From positions 1-64,000 of the forward strand of contig NZ_AUID01000010.1 in the NCBI RefSeq assembly GCF_000423525.1: a DNA stretch of 64,000 nt. Reading direction: 5' to 3'. The translations under genes and the position numbers were made by a program. A model generated the notes under the pieces. It worked only from the letters and a program-made list of their open reading frames with translations. It did not search any database and was not told where the DNA came from. This DNA is from Proteocatella sphenisci DSM 23131 (GTDB lineage: Bacteria; Bacillota; Clostridia; Peptostreptococcales; Filifactoraceae). Positions 8,069-17,549 of this stretch are shown here, in pieces; the first letter of the stretch is position 1; the number at the start of each line of letters is the position of its first letter.

Positions 8069-8125
8069 AAAAATCAATATAAAAAATCATATAAAAATTT
8101 TAATATAAAAACAGGAGGAATTATT

Positions 8126-8887
8126 ATGTTTAAGAATGCAATAGTTAGAAGACCGGGAAAATCAATGGTTGATGGAATAGGACCAGGAACTTTGGGTAAG
8201 GTAGATCATGAAAATGCATTAAAGCAGCATGATGCTTATGTTGAGGCATTAAAGAAAACCGGAGTAAAAGTTACTGTAGTTGAGTCGCTGGAAGAATACC
8301 CAGATTCTTGTTTTGTGGAAGATACTGCTGTACTTACCAGAAACTGTGCAATCATCTGTAATCCGGGAGCTGCTTCAAGAAATGGAGAACAAGTGTCAAT
8401 TCACGAGGCTGTGAAAAAATTCTATGAGAATATTGAAGAAATAAAATTTCCAGGAACAGTTGATGGTGGAGATGTTATGATGGTGGGAGATCATTTCTAT
8501 GTGGGAATATCTGCCAGAACTAATAAAGAAGGGGCTGAGCAGTTTATTGGCTTCCTTAGAAAATATGGTTTGGACGGAACGGCAGTACCTCTAAATGAAA
8601 TGCTTCATTTAAAGACAGGTCTGGCATATCTGGAAAATAATAATCTTTTGATAGCGGGAGAGTTTATAGAAGATCCTATGTTCAAAGACTTCAACAAGGT
8701 AATTATTCCAAGTGATGAGGGCTATGCAGCAAACTGCATCTGGATGAATGATTATGTACTTGTACCAATGGGATATCCAAAGGTAAAGAAGGCTGTTGAA
8801 GATTTAGGATACAAGATAATTGAAGTAGACACATCAGAGTATAAAAAGCTCGATGGAGGATTAAGCTGTTTATCACTGAGATTTTAA
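8126..8887 (+). CDS. N(G),N(G)-dimethylarginine dimethylaminohydrolase-like protein
   Basis: 253 aa, the standard length of dimethylargininase (DDAH). Motifs in order: FVEDTAVL, DGGDVM, catalytic His161 in EMLHLKTG and nucleophile Cys248 in DGGLSCLSLRF, the last closely matching characterised DDAHs. The expected reaction is hydrolysis of methylated arginine to citrulline plus methylamine or dimethylamine. An AGGAGG site precedes the ATG, 57 bp after the previous gene. With the symporter and RocB it makes a compact guanidino-compound utilisation operon. No ornithine carbamoyltransferase or carbamate kinase gene is present here, so citrulline would have to be processed elsewhere. Confidence 0.9.
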   Translation: MFKNAIVRRPGKSMVDGIGPGTLGKVDHENALKQHDAYVEALKKTGVKVTVVESLEEYPDSCFVEDTAVLTRNCAIICNPGAASRNGEQVSIHEAVKKFYENIEEIKFPGTVDGGDVMMVGDHFYVGISARTNKEGAEQFIGFLRKYGLDGTAVPLNEMLHLKTGLAYLENNNLLIAGEFIEDPMFKDFNKVIIPSDEGYAANCIWMNDYVLVPMGYPKVKKAVEDLGYKIIEVDTSEYKKLDGGLSCLSLRF

Positions 8888-8915
8888 CCCGGATCACTAG
8901 TCAGGAGGTAATAAA

Positions 8916-10385
8916 ATGTTTTTAACTTTTCTGGAAATACTTGTTTGGGATTATCTGTGGGGTGTACCTCTTGTCGTAGTAGTACTCGGAGCGGGAGCAT
9001 GGTTTACAGTTCGTTCAGGATTCTTTCAATTCAGATATCTGGGTTACTCGCTAAAAAATGCCTGGGGAAAGCTGTTTGAAAAAAAGAGCGATCAAAAAGG
9101 CGACGGGGTATTATCTCCTTTGGAAGCTATGAGTATAGCACTTGGAACCACTGTAGGAGTTGGAAATATCGGTGGAGTTGCAACTGCCATAGCAGTTGGG
9201 GGACCTGGAGCAATATTTTGGATGTGGATAGCTGGACTATTTGGACAGATTATAAAAATGGCCGAAATATCACTGGCTGTCCATTATAGATCGAGAAATA
9301 AAGATGGTTCTGCATATGGAGGACCAAACTACTACATGCAAAAAGGGATTGGCAAGGAAAAGGGTATGAAAAAAGTATTTAAAGTACTAAGTGCTATTTT
9401 CGCCTTTGGATTTATGGTAGGATTCTTTATAAATATTCAAATATATACTGTTTCTGAAGCAATTGGAAATACTTTTGGGATTGGTCTTATTCCTGTAGGA
9501 GTAATATATACTATATTACTTTATCTGCTTATTGCAGGGGGAGTTCCTTCTCTGGGCAAGACGGCTGCAAAAATAGTACCATTTATGATTTTATTCTATT
9601 TAGGTGGGGGAATATTCATCCTGTTAAAATATATGGATCAAATACCTCACGCATTTGGATTGATATTTGGAAATGCATTTACCGGAACAGCAGCAACAGG
9701 TGGATTTGTAGGAGCTGCATTCTCTCAGGCTATAAAGATGGGTATGGCGCGTTCGGTATTCAGTAATGAAGCTGGCTGGGGCTCTGCACCAATGATACAT
9801 GCTTCGGCAAAGGTAGACCATCCAATAAAACAAGGTATACTTGGAGTGTTCGAAGTTTTCGTGGATACGATTGTAATATGTACTATGACAGCTTTGGTTA
9901 TAATAGTAACAGGGCAATGGTCATCTGGTCTTGATGGAGCAACATTAACGCTTTCCGCTTTTGAAGTAGGCATGGGCATGCCGGCCAGAATAATTCTGTC
10001 TGTAGGAGTATTCTTGTTTGGTATTACAACATCATCTGGTATATATGCCCAGATGGAAGTTATTGTAAGATACCTTATAGGTGAGAATAAGAGAAAGGAT
10101 TTAGTCTTAGGCCTTTATAAATGGCTGTATCCAATCCCAAGTTTGGCACTTGTATTTATCGCAGTTTACTTCCAATTCCCGGGAGCGGTAGTATGGGTAT
10201 TCTCGGATGCCTCTACAGCACTGCCTATCTTTGCCAACGTTGTGGCACTGGTAATCTTATCTCCTAAATTCATAGAATTGTTAAAGGATTATAAGGCCAG
10301 ATACATGGGTATTGGTAAGGTAGACCCTAATTTCAAAGTATTTTATGAAGAGGACGAAAATCAGAGTATTGAAGCAACTAAATAG
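8916..10385 (+). CDS. Alanine/glycine:cation symporter family (AGCS) transporter
   Basis: 489 aa with about 11 membrane segments. Family hallmarks are SIALGTTVGVGNIGGVATAI near residues 70-90 and the conserved ARSVFSNEAGWGSAP segment in the middle. AGCS proteins use Na+ or H+ gradients to import small amino acids. AGGAGG precedes the ATG, 28 bp after the DDAH-like gene. Context suggests it imports the substrate of this operon (a methylated or modified arginine, or another amino acid), but the family is best known for alanine and glycine, so this is inference. Confidence 0.92.
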   Translation: MFLTFLEILVWDYLWGVPLVVVVLGAGAWFTVRSGFFQFRYLGYSLKNAWGKLFEKKSDQKGDGVLSPLEAMSIALGTTVGVGNIGGVATAIAVGGPGAIFWMWIAGLFGQIIKMAEISLAVHYRSRNKDGSAYGGPNYYMQKGIGKEKGMKKVFKVLSAIFAFGFMVGFFINIQIYTVSEAIGNTFGIGLIPVGVIYTILLYLLIAGGVPSLGKTAAKIVPFMILFYLGGGIFILLKYMDQIPHAFGLIFGNAFTGTAATGGFVGAAFSQAIKMGMARSVFSNEAGWGSAPMIHASAKVDHPIKQGILGVFEVFVDTIVICTMTALVIIVTGQWSSGLDGATLTLSAFEVGMGMPARIILSVGVFLFGITTSSGIYAQMEVIVRYLIGENKRKDLVLGLYKWLYPIPSLALVFIAVYFQFPGAVVWVFSDASTALPIFANVVALVILSPKFIELLKDYKARYMGIGKVDPNFKVFYEEDENQSIEATK

Positions 10386-10395
10386 TTAAATTTAA

Positions 10396-10433
10396 AATAC
10401 CTTCTGTGATAGAATCATATGGAAGGTATTTTT
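10396..10433 (+). terminator. Terminator/attenuator-like hairpin before rocB
   Basis: AATACCTTC (10396-10404) pairs with GAAGGTATT (10422-10430) around a 17-nt loop, followed by TTT. The T-run is short and the stem ends 17 bases before rocB, so partial termination that lowers rocB relative to the transporter gene is plausible. Confidence 0.5.
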
Positions 10434-10450
10434 AGGAAAAGGAGAAAACG

Positions 10451-12094
10451 ATGGATTTGAAACAAGCAATTGAGCGGAATCTGCTGGATTATATAGCTAC
10501 AAAAACTCATACCGGTACTTCATTGGAAAACAATAATGTTGAATTTTTTACGAAATGGTTTCAAAAAGTGGACTACTTTAAAAACCATCCTGAGAATTGT
10601 GGATTTTATGAAATTAAAGGAGACCATTTAGGCAGAAAGGTTCCATGGGCTTTGTTTAAAGGACAGGGTGAGGACACTATAGTGCTTATTCATCATACTG
10701 ATACTGTAGACACAGATGATTATGGGGTAAATCAGGAACTGGCGTACAGACCTTATGATATAACTGAAAAATATAAAGAAGGAAATATAGATCTGGATGA
10801 ACATGTAAAAAGGGATTTAGACAGTGGCAAATGGCTGTTTGGCAGAGGTGTTGCAGATATGAAGGGTGGGGCTGCGATTCATCTGTCTTTACTTGAAGAA
10901 TATACAAAAGACAAGGATTTTAAGGGGAACCTGCTTTTACTTGGACTGCCTGATGAAGAAAATTTGTCAGCGGGAATGAGAGGCGCGGTTTCATTATTAG
11001 ATGAACTAAAAGAAAAACATAATCTAAATTATATTCTCATGCTTAACGTAGAGCCTCATGAGAGAGATACAGAAGAAGTAGCCACTATTTATGATGGATC
11101 TGTAGGAAAAATAATGCCGGTAGTGTATGTAAGGGGAAAACTCGCACACGTAGGCCAGGTATTTAGAGGTTTTAACCCGATAAATCTATTGTCAGCAATA
11201 GTCAGAAAAACTGAACTCAACCCAGATTTTATACAAACAGTGGGAAACACGACTACGCCTCCTCCTACCTGGCTTTACATGAAGGACCAGAAGCAAGTAT
11301 ATGATGTTTCACTGCCGATAGCAGCGGCAGGATATATGAGTATATTGACTCTGGACAAGCCTCCCAAGGAGATATTTGACAAGTTGTATGACCTCAGTTA
11401 TCAGGCATTTGAAGAAGTTATCAGTGACATGAAAAACAGTTACAAAAAATATCAGGAAATGTCAGGCAAAAAATTAGAAGATTTGACCTGGAAACCTAAT
11501 GTAAAACTATATGGAGACCTTTATAAGGAAGCAGTAAGAGATTCTGGAGAAGATTTTACTCTAGCCATTGAAAAACTGATGGAAGAAGTAAAACTCAGAT
11601 TTAACAAGAATGAACTCTCTATCATAGATGGAGCTTACATGATAATAGAAAAAACTCTGGAATTTGTAAAGGATTTATCGCCTGCAGTTATAATAGCTCT
11701 GGCACCCCCATATTATCCAAACACAAATAACGATATGGTATCTGAAAAATGTGCAAAGATAAATAAATCTGTTGAGAGCCTTGTAAAATTTGCAAAAAAA
11801 GAATGGAATCAGGATTATTTTGTGCAGAATTATTTTACAGGGATATCTGATCTAAGCTATGCCATGTTTGAAGCTGACAGTGAAAACATAGGATATATTG
11901 AAGAGAACATGCTTATGTGGGAAGATATATACTATATCCCTCTGGAAACAATAAAAAAATTGTCAATTCCAGTTTTAAACATAGGACCCTGGGGCAAGGA
12001 TTTTCACAAGTATACTGAAAGAGTATACATGGAAGACCTGTTTAACAGAACTCCAGTGCTGATAGACAGAGTAATAAGGCAGCTTCTTGGATAA
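10451..12094 (+). CDS. rocB: RocB-like M20-family peptidase/deacylase
   Basis: 547 aa, the size of RocB arginine-utilisation proteins and about 150 aa longer than typical M20 enzymes. M20 metal-site features are seen: HHTDTVD, FGRGVADMKGG and the acidic DEEN segment, with the dimerisation-domain region between about residues 215 and 350. RocB is part of arginine catabolic regulons in Bacillus, although its exact reaction remains poorly defined. It is the last gene of the operon, followed by a strong terminator, and supports a role for the operon in use of arginine-derived compounds. Confidence 0.88.
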   Translation: MDLKQAIERNLLDYIATKTHTGTSLENNNVEFFTKWFQKVDYFKNHPENCGFYEIKGDHLGRKVPWALFKGQGEDTIVLIHHTDTVDTDDYGVNQELAYRPYDITEKYKEGNIDLDEHVKRDLDSGKWLFGRGVADMKGGAAIHLSLLEEYTKDKDFKGNLLLLGLPDEENLSAGMRGAVSLLDELKEKHNLNYILMLNVEPHERDTEEVATIYDGSVGKIMPVVYVRGKLAHVGQVFRGFNPINLLSAIVRKTELNPDFIQTVGNTTTPPPTWLYMKDQKQVYDVSLPIAAAGYMSILTLDKPPKEIFDKLYDLSYQAFEEVISDMKNSYKKYQEMSGKKLEDLTWKPNVKLYGDLYKEAVRDSGEDFTLAIEKLMEEVKLRFNKNELSIIDGAYMIIEKTLEFVKDLSPAVIIALAPPYYPNTNNDMVSEKCAKINKSVESLVKFAKKEWNQDYFVQNYFTGISDLSYAMFEADSENIGYIEENMLMWEDIYYIPLETIKKLSIPVLNIGPWGKDFHKYTERVYMEDLFNRTPVLIDRVIRQLLG

Positions 12095-12117
12095 AGGTAT
12101 TTTGTAGCATATATAGG

Positions 12118-12139
12118 GCCCTCTTAATGAGGGCTTTTT
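12118..12139 (+). terminator. Intrinsic terminator after rocB
   Basis: GCCCTC (12118-12123), 5-nt loop TTAAT, GAGGGC (12129-12134), then TTTTT. It ends the guanidino-compound operon. Confidence 0.9.
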
Positions 12140-12215
12140 CTAATTGGCAAAGATGGGTATGTATATAAAAACGGCTTAATATTTCTGGATGTTTCATTAA
12201 GAAAGGGCGATTACT

Positions 12216-13511
12216 TTGATTAGTAAAATATTATTTTTAGTAATGCTGATTGCTATAAATGCGTTTTTTTCCGCGTCGGAAATGGCACTCATATCTCTAA
12301 AAGATAACAAGATAAAGATGATGGCAGGTGAAGGGGATAAGAAGGCCCAAAAACTGGTCAGGCTGCTTGCGGAGCCAGGCAGGTTTTTATCCACCATACA
12401 GATTGGTATAACGATTGTAGGATTTATGGCAAGTGCTTTTGCTGCGGAAAGTTTTGCGCAGCCGGTTGTAGAAGTGGTAAAGCGTCTGGGGTGGACCTCG
12501 GCCCAGGAATTGCTTAGGGTAATCACGGTCATACTTATTACAATTGTTCTTTCATATTTCACACTTGTACTTGGAGAACTCGTGCCCAAGCGAATTGCCA
12601 TGAAAAAATCTGAGGGAATAGCATTTTTTGTCGTGAATCCGCTCATGTTCTTATCTGGACTCATGCACCCCTTCCTAAGACTGGTGATGGCTTCGACCAA
12701 CTTTTTTGTAAGACTCTTTGGAATCGACCCCGCAGAACATGAGGAGAATGTGACAGAGGAAGAAATTCGTATGCTCATAGACGTGGGCGAGGAAAAAGGC
12801 ACTATTCATGAGAGCGAAAAAATAATGATAAACAATATTTTTGAATTTAACAATAAGATTGCTAAGGATGTAATGATTCATCGTATGGACGTAGTAAGCT
12901 TTTCTGTAGATTCAGGGATGGCAGAGGTCATAGAAATAATAGAAAAAGAAAAATATACTCGCATACCGGTATATGAAAAAAATATAGACAATATAATAGG
13001 AGTCTTGTATGTAAAAGATTTGATTCCTCTAATCAGTAAGGACTATGATGAGGAAATTAAAATAGGAGATATATTGAGAAAGCCTTTTTTTGTTCCTATT
13101 TCGAGGCGGATTGACAAACTTTTTATAGACCTGAAGCGAGCAAGAACACATATAGCCGTTGTAATCGATGAACATGGGGGAACGGCAGGAATAGTAACGA
13201 TCGAAGACCTGCTTGAAGAAATTGTGGGAAGCATAGAAGATGAATACGATGATGAAGAAATTGAAATAGTAGAGCTGGATAAAAAGACATACGAGATAAG
13301 CGGTATGATAACTCTAGATGAAGTCGACACCTTGTTTGATGCCGATTTTCCTGTAGATCAATATGAAACCCTGAGTGGATTTATAATAAATCTAATAGGA
13401 AGGATTCCACTTAATAATGAGAAAATAGAGGTGAGGTACGCAGATTTACGAATTGAAGTCCTTGAGGTTGTTGGAAAGCGTATAGAAAAAGTCAAGATTT
13501 ATATAGACTAA
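12216..13511 (+). CDS. HlyC/CorC (CNNM) family membrane protein with CBS domains
   Basis: 431 aa. N-terminal DUF21/CNNM transmembrane domain (about residues 1-185; three to four hydrophobic segments, NAFFSASEMALISL at the start), then two CBS domains (about 205-320) and a C-terminal CorC/HlyC domain (about 345-430). The family, often labelled hemolysin, is linked to Mg2+/Co2+ efflux. The start is TTG at 12216 with GAAAGGG about 10 nt upstream; the first residues MISKILFLVMLIAINAFF are expected. It is a single-gene unit between terminators and promoters of unrelated operons. Confidence 0.9.
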   Translation: MISKILFLVMLIAINAFFSASEMALISLKDNKIKMMAGEGDKKAQKLVRLLAEPGRFLSTIQIGITIVGFMASAFAAESFAQPVVEVVKRLGWTSAQELLRVITVILITIVLSYFTLVLGELVPKRIAMKKSEGIAFFVVNPLMFLSGLMHPFLRLVMASTNFFVRLFGIDPAEHEENVTEEEIRMLIDVGEEKGTIHESEKIMINNIFEFNNKIAKDVMIHRMDVVSFSVDSGMAEVIEIIEKEKYTRIPVYEKNIDNIIGVLYVKDLIPLISKDYDEEIKIGDILRKPFFVPISRRIDKLFIDLKRARTHIAVVIDEHGGTAGIVTIEDLLEEIVGSIEDEYDDEEIEIVELDKKTYEISGMITLDEVDTLFDADFPVDQYETLSGFIINLIGRIPLNNEKIEVRYADLRIEVLEVVGKRIEKVKIYID

Positions 13512-13549
13512 ATCAGGGCAAAATTCAGCTCTTATTTGCGAGAAAACAC

Positions 13550-13578
13550 TTGCAATTCTTACAATGTAAGCGTACAAT
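13550..13578 (+). promoter_or_regulatory. Sigma-A promoter of tdh-kbl
   Basis: TTGCAA (13550-13555), 17-bp spacer, TACAAT (13573-13578), giving an untranslated leader of about 110 nt before tdh. No riboswitch motif is recognised in that AT-rich leader. Confidence 0.6.
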
Positions 13579-13695
13579 ATACAAAAGAGCATATTTACTC
13601 AATAATAAAAAACAAAAGTGAAATTAATAGATACATTAGTTAGTAAATTATGTTATAACTTAAAATGTCTTTTAAATAACCAGGAGGTAATATTT

Positions 13696-14730
13696 ATGGA
13701 AATGATGAAAGCTTTAGTAAAAAGACTGCCTGAAAAAGGACTGTGGCTTGAAGATGTAAAAAAACCAGAAGTACAAGAAGGTGAAGTACTTATTAAGATG
13801 CACAAAACTGCAATATGTGGAACTGATGTGCATATATACAAATGGGACGAGTGGTCTCAGGCAACTATACCTGTACCAATGACAATCGGACATGAGTTTG
13901 TTGGAGAAATAGTTGAAATTGGACCAGGGGTAAAAGATCTTGTGGTTGGAGATATCGTTTCAGGAGAAGGCCACATAGTATGTGGAAAATGTAGAAACTG
14001 TCTTGCTGGAAAGAGACATCTTTGCAAAGATACTCAAGGAGTTGGAGTAAACAGAACAGGAATATTTGCGGAGTATGCAACTATACCTGCTACAAATGTA
14101 TGGCTTTGTGACAAAAGCATACCTGAAGAAATTCTAAGCATATTCGATCCATTTGGTAATGCTACTCATACTGCACTTTCATATGATCTTGTAGGAGAAG
14201 ATGTTCTTATAACAGGGATGGGACCAATAGGAATAATGGCTGTTGCAATAGCAAGACATGCAGGAGCAAGAAATATAGTAGTAACGGATGTAAATGAATA
14301 TAGATTAAATCTTGCGCTTAAGATGGGTGCAAACAAGGCTGTAAACGTATCTAAAGAAAAAGTTGAAGATGCGATGAGAGAGCTTGGAATGAAAGAGGGA
14401 TTTGACGTTGGTCTTGAGATGTCAGGAAACGGCGCAGCTTTCAATTCTATGATAGACAACATGATACACGGCGGAAAGATAGCTATGCTTGGAATTCAGG
14501 GACCTGGAACACACATAGACTGGAACAAGGTTGTATTTAACGGTCTGTTCATCAAGGGAATCTACGGAAGAGAAATGTTTGAGACATGGTACAAGATGCA
14601 GGCAATGCTTCAGTCAGGACTTGATCTTTCACCAATAGTTACTCATCAGTTCCACTATACAGAGTTTGAAAAAGGGTTTGAAGCAATGATCTCAGGAAAT
14701 TCTGGTAAAGTTGTTCTTAACTGGATATAG
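13696..14730 (+). CDS. tdh: L-threonine 3-dehydrogenase
   Basis: 344 aa from the ATG at 13696 behind AGGAGG (13682-13687); an in-frame ATG further upstream would add 26 unlikely residues. Zinc-dependent medium-chain dehydrogenase: catalytic zinc region [10 protein letters not shown] with GHEFVG, structural zinc cysteines in [14 protein letters not shown], and the NAD site [10 protein letters not shown]. It oxidises L-threonine to 2-amino-3-ketobutyrate. It is followed 24 bp later by kbl, the partner enzyme, the standard Tdh-Kbl pair, supporting threonine fermentation to glycine and acetyl-CoA. Confidence 0.96.
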   Translation: MEMMKALVKRLPEKGLWLEDVKKPEVQEGEVLIKMHKTAICGTDVHIYKWDEWSQATIPVPMTIGHEFVGEIVEIGPGVKDLVVGDIVSGEGHIVCGKCRNCLAGKRHLCKDTQGVGVNRTGIFAEYATIPATNVWLCDKSIPEEILSIFDPFGNATHTALSYDLVGEDVLITGMGPIGIMAVAIARHAGARNIVVTDVNEYRLNLALKMGANKAVNVSKEKVEDAMRELGMKEGFDVGLEMSGNGAAFNSMIDNMIHGGKIAMLGIQGPGTHIDWNKVVFNGLFIKGIYGREMFETWYKMQAMLQSGLDLSPIVTHQFHYTEFEKGFEAMISGNSGKVVLNWI

Positions 14731-14754
14731 TTAACTGAATACAGGAGGAAAAAA

Positions 14755-15945
14755 ATGTACAAATCATCGGTAGAAATATACAAAGATCAGCTTCAGGAAA
14801 TCAAAGACGCAGGTCTTTGGAAAGAAGAGAGAATAATAACTACACCTCAAAAGAGTGTAATAGATACTACACAAGCGACAAGTGTAATAAATATGTGCGC
14901 AAACAACTACCTTGGACTTTCCAACAATCAGGAAATAATCCAGGCAGCAAAGGACAGCTATGACAAGTGGGGATTCGGACTTTCTTCAGTTCGTTTCATC
15001 TGCGGAACTCAGGGAATCCACAAAGAGCTTGAGCAAAAAATATCTGAATTCCTGGCAATGGAAGATACAATACTTTACTCTTCATGTTTTGATGCAAACG
15101 GTGGACTTTTTGAGACTATAACTACAGAAAATGACGCTATAATCTCAGATGAGCTTAACCATGCTTCTATAATAGATGGAGTAAGACTTTCAAAAGCTAA
15201 GAGATACAGATACAAAAACAATAACATGGCAGATCTTGAGACTCAGCTAAAGCAGGCAGATGCTGACGGAGCAAGACTTAAGCTTATAGCAACTGACGGA
15301 GTTTTCTCAATGGACGGAATAATAGCTGACCTTGACAAGATATGTGACCTTGCAGACAAATACAATGCACTTGTAATGGTTGATGATTCCCATGCTGTAG
15401 GTTTTGTTGGAAAGACTGGCAGAGGAACTCATGAATACAGAAACTGTATGGACAGAGTTGACATAATAACAGGAACTCTTGGAAAAGCTCTTGGCGGAGC
15501 GAGCGGCGGATACACTTCAGGAAGAAAAGAAATAATCGATCTTCTCAGACAGCGTTCAAGACCTTACCTTTTCTCAAATACTCTTGCACCTGCAATAGCT
15601 GGAGCGACAATCAAAGTACTTGAGATGCTGACTGCTAGCACAGAGCTTAGAGACAAAGTTGAAGCCAATACAAAATACTTCAGAGATGAAATCAAGAAGA
15701 TTGGTCTTGACGTAATAGAATCAGAGCATCCAATATGCCCTGTAATGCTTGGAGACGCAGTTCTTGCTCAAAAATTCGCTGAAAAGATGCTTGAAAAAGG
15801 CGTTTATGTTGTAGGATTCTTCTTCCCGGTTGTTCCAAAAGGAAAAGCTAGAATAAGAACTCAGATATCAGCAGGACATTCAAGAGAAGATCTTGATAAT
15901 GCACTTAGAGCATTCAAAGAGACTAAAGAAGAATTAGGACTGTAA
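14755..15945 (+). CDS. kbl: Glycine C-acetyltransferase (2-amino-3-ketobutyrate CoA ligase)
   Basis: 396 aa, standard for this PLP-dependent alpha-oxoamine synthase family. Features: NNYLGLSNN near residue 50, the [11 protein letters not shown] aspartate-histidine motif that holds PLP, the PLP lysine in [12 protein letters not shown], and the [13 protein letters not shown] segment typical of Kbl. It cleaves 2-amino-3-ketobutyrate with CoA to glycine and acetyl-CoA. AGGAGG precedes the ATG; the gene is cotranscribed with tdh and followed by a terminator. Confidence 0.96.
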   Translation: MYKSSVEIYKDQLQEIKDAGLWKEERIITTPQKSVIDTTQATSVINMCANNYLGLSNNQEIIQAAKDSYDKWGFGLSSVRFICGTQGIHKELEQKISEFLAMEDTILYSSCFDANGGLFETITTENDAIISDELNHASIIDGVRLSKAKRYRYKNNNMADLETQLKQADADGARLKLIATDGVFSMDGIIADLDKICDLADKYNALVMVDDSHAVGFVGKTGRGTHEYRNCMDRVDIITGTLGKALGGASGGYTSGRKEIIDLLRQRSRPYLFSNTLAPAIAGATIKVLEMLTASTELRDKVEANTKYFRDEIKKIGLDVIESEHPICPVMLGDAVLAQKFAEKMLEKGVYVVGFFFPVVPKGKARIRTQISAGHSREDLDNALRAFKETKEELGL

Positions 15946-15965
15946 TTCAGTTTTGAATAATAAGG

Positions 15966-16000
15966 CAGGCTTTCCATTTGATGGAGGCCTGTTTTTGTGT
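15966..16000 (+). terminator. Intrinsic terminator after kbl; left copy of a repeated terminator sequence
   Basis: CAGGC-TTTCCAT / ATGGA-GGCCTG stem with a TTG loop, followed by TTTTTG. The same sequence, differing at three positions plus one inserted base, recurs in the same orientation at 23815-23850 at the end of the polysaccharide cluster that follows. Shared blocks are TTTCCATTTGATG and GGCCTGTTTTTG. Confidence 0.85.
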
Positions 16001-16042
16001 GAAAATTATTAAAAGTAATCGGGACGCTTAATTATGTTTATT

Positions 16043-16072
16043 TTGTCAAATTAATATGATAGAATATTATCA
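16043..16072 (+). promoter_or_regulatory. Candidate promoter and overlapping inverted repeat of cluster A
   Basis: TTGTCA (16043-16048), 16-bp spacer, TATTAT (16065-16070). An inverted repeat TGATA-gaatat-TATCA (16057-16072) overlaps the -10 box and could be an operator. It lies about 50 bp upstream of the first gene of the cluster. No c-di-GMP riboswitch motif is seen. Confidence 0.4.
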
Positions 16073-16119
16073 TACATGGAAAAAATTTAATAGTAGAGTT
16101 ATATTATTGTGGGGGGGAT

Positions 16120-16815
16120 ATGAATACAGTTTTGCGTAGGGAAGAAAAATATTCTATTCAATGGAATGAAGCTTTATTATTTTCTAATAAACTAGAACAG
16201 CTAATGCATAAAGATGAATTTTCAAAAGATGGCAGTTATATGGTACGCTCTTTGTATTTTGATACTATTGATGATAAAGATTTTTTTGATAAAATCAATG
16301 AACAGCAATTGCGTAGAAAAATCCGCTTGAGAATTTACGACCCAAATGATCAAACAGCAAAGCTCGAATTAAAACAAAAACAAGGTGTGTTTCAAAAGAA
16401 AAGATCTTTAACCATTTCTAAACAAGATGCAAATCGGTTAATTGTGGGGGACATATCTGTTTTGCTTGGTTACAACAGCGATTTTGCAAATGAAATATAC
16501 AGTATTATGTGCATGGAGTGTTACAAACCAAAGACGATTGTTGAATATAAACGAAAGGCATTTATGGCAAAAGAAAATCAAATTAGACTTACTTTTGATA
16601 GCAATATCCGAGCAAATGAAAGCTGTTTTGATTTATTTAACGAAGATTTATTGCTACATCCAGTTCTTGATGTTAATAATGTTATATTTGAGGTGAAATA
16701 TAATCAATTTATGCTTAGTTATATTTCAGATATGATTTCCAGCGTTGACAGGAGATCAGTATCTTCGAGTAAATATTGCCTGGGACGTTCGGTAGGATAC
16801 CCATTATACTTATAA
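16120..16815 (+). CDS. VTC-domain (polyphosphate polymerase-like) protein, copy A
   Basis: 231 aa, an essentially complete single VTC domain of the triphosphate-tunnel superfamily. The tunnel-lining basic and acidic pairs are visible: RREEKY at the N-terminus, MVRSLYFDT, RRKIRLRIY, KLELKQK, EYKRKAF, RLTFDSNIR, FEVKYN and SSSKYCLGR. In yeast Vtc4 this fold makes polyphosphate from ATP. In bacteria such free-standing domains usually lie beside DUF4956 and CotH genes, and their product is not established. GGGGGGAT precedes the ATG. Arginine codons are mostly CGT/CGC/CGA, unlike the AGA/AGG of neighbours. Copy B is at 24897. Confidence 0.88.
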   Translation: MNTVLRREEKYSIQWNEALLFSNKLEQLMHKDEFSKDGSYMVRSLYFDTIDDKDFFDKINEQQLRRKIRLRIYDPNDQTAKLELKQKQGVFQKKRSLTISKQDANRLIVGDISVLLGYNSDFANEIYSIMCMECYKPKTIVEYKRKAFMAKENQIRLTFDSNIRANESCFDLFNEDLLLHPVLDVNNVIFEVKYNQFMLSYISDMISSVDRRSVSSSKYCLGRSVGYPLYL

Positions 16816-16832
16816 AATTTTAGGAGAAAACA

Positions 16833-17540
16833 ATGGATAAATATTTTTACGATTTGATCAATAGCAGCGGTAATCTTCATTTTGAAGATATTGTAATACG
16901 AATTGCTTTTTCTGCAATAATGGGTATAGTTATTTATATTTCATATAAATTTACCCATGAAGGCACAGTATACAGTCAAAAATTCAACATTACTTTGATT
17001 GCACTTACTATTTTAACAACAACAGTAATGACTGTAATTGGCAATAATATCGCGCTTTCTCTGGGTATGGTAGGTGCATTATCTATTATTCGTTTTCGTA
17101 CGTCTATTAAAGACAGTCGAGATACGATTTATATTTTTTGGACAATAATTGTGGGGATTTGCTCTGGAGTTGGAGATTATACTGTAGCGTCGGTGGGAAG
17201 TGCTGCTGTATTTCTAATGCTGATGTTTTTTGGCCGGGTGAAAAACGATAATCGTATTTTAATTATCGTAAAAGGATCTCGATTATTAGAACAAGATATT
17301 CGTAAAGTGATGTTTGATTATTTTCCTATAGCACCTATGTTAAAAGTTAAAAACAGCACTTATGATAAAATTGAGTTGATTTATGAGATTAATAAAAACA
17401 TGTTAGACAAGGCAGAAAAGATAGAAACAAAAAAATCACTTGATGAACAACGCGCCAACAGAACAATTTTAGATATTTTATATGCACTTGGGGATATTGA
17501 ATATTCAAATATTGTCGTTCAAAATGATGAGATTACATAG
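16833..17540 (+). CDS. DUF4956-domain membrane protein, copy A
   Basis: 235 aa with about four N-terminal membrane segments and a soluble C-terminal half (from about residue 140). The family core GNNIALSLGMVGAL, RFRT, and the D-R-DT-YIFW segment at about residues 70-108 is nearly identical to copy B at 25648, although the flanks differ. Its function is unknown; the persistent linkage to VTC-domain and CotH genes suggests a membrane partner, perhaps a channel or anchor for the VTC enzyme, comparable to the membrane part of eukaryotic VTC complexes. It starts 17 bp after the VTC gene, with AGGAG upstream. Confidence 0.85.
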   Translation: MDKYFYDLINSSGNLHFEDIVIRIAFSAIMGIVIYISYKFTHEGTVYSQKFNITLIALTILTTTVMTVIGNNIALSLGMVGALSIIRFRTSIKDSRDTIYIFWTIIVGICSGVGDYTVASVGSAAVFLMLMFFGRVKNDNRILIIVKGSRLLEQDIRKVMFDYFPIAPMLKVKNSTYDKIELIYEINKNMLDKAEKIETKKSLDEQRANRTILDILYALGDIEYSNIVVQNDEIT

Positions 17541-17549
17541 GTGATTAAT

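Noticed and set aside
16120-16815. VTC-domain protein as a class IV adenylate cyclase or thiamine triphosphatase (CYTH)
   Set aside because: The superfamily fold is shared, but the SLYFDT, RKIRLRIY and SKY motifs and the DUF4956/CotH neighbours match the VTC branch better.
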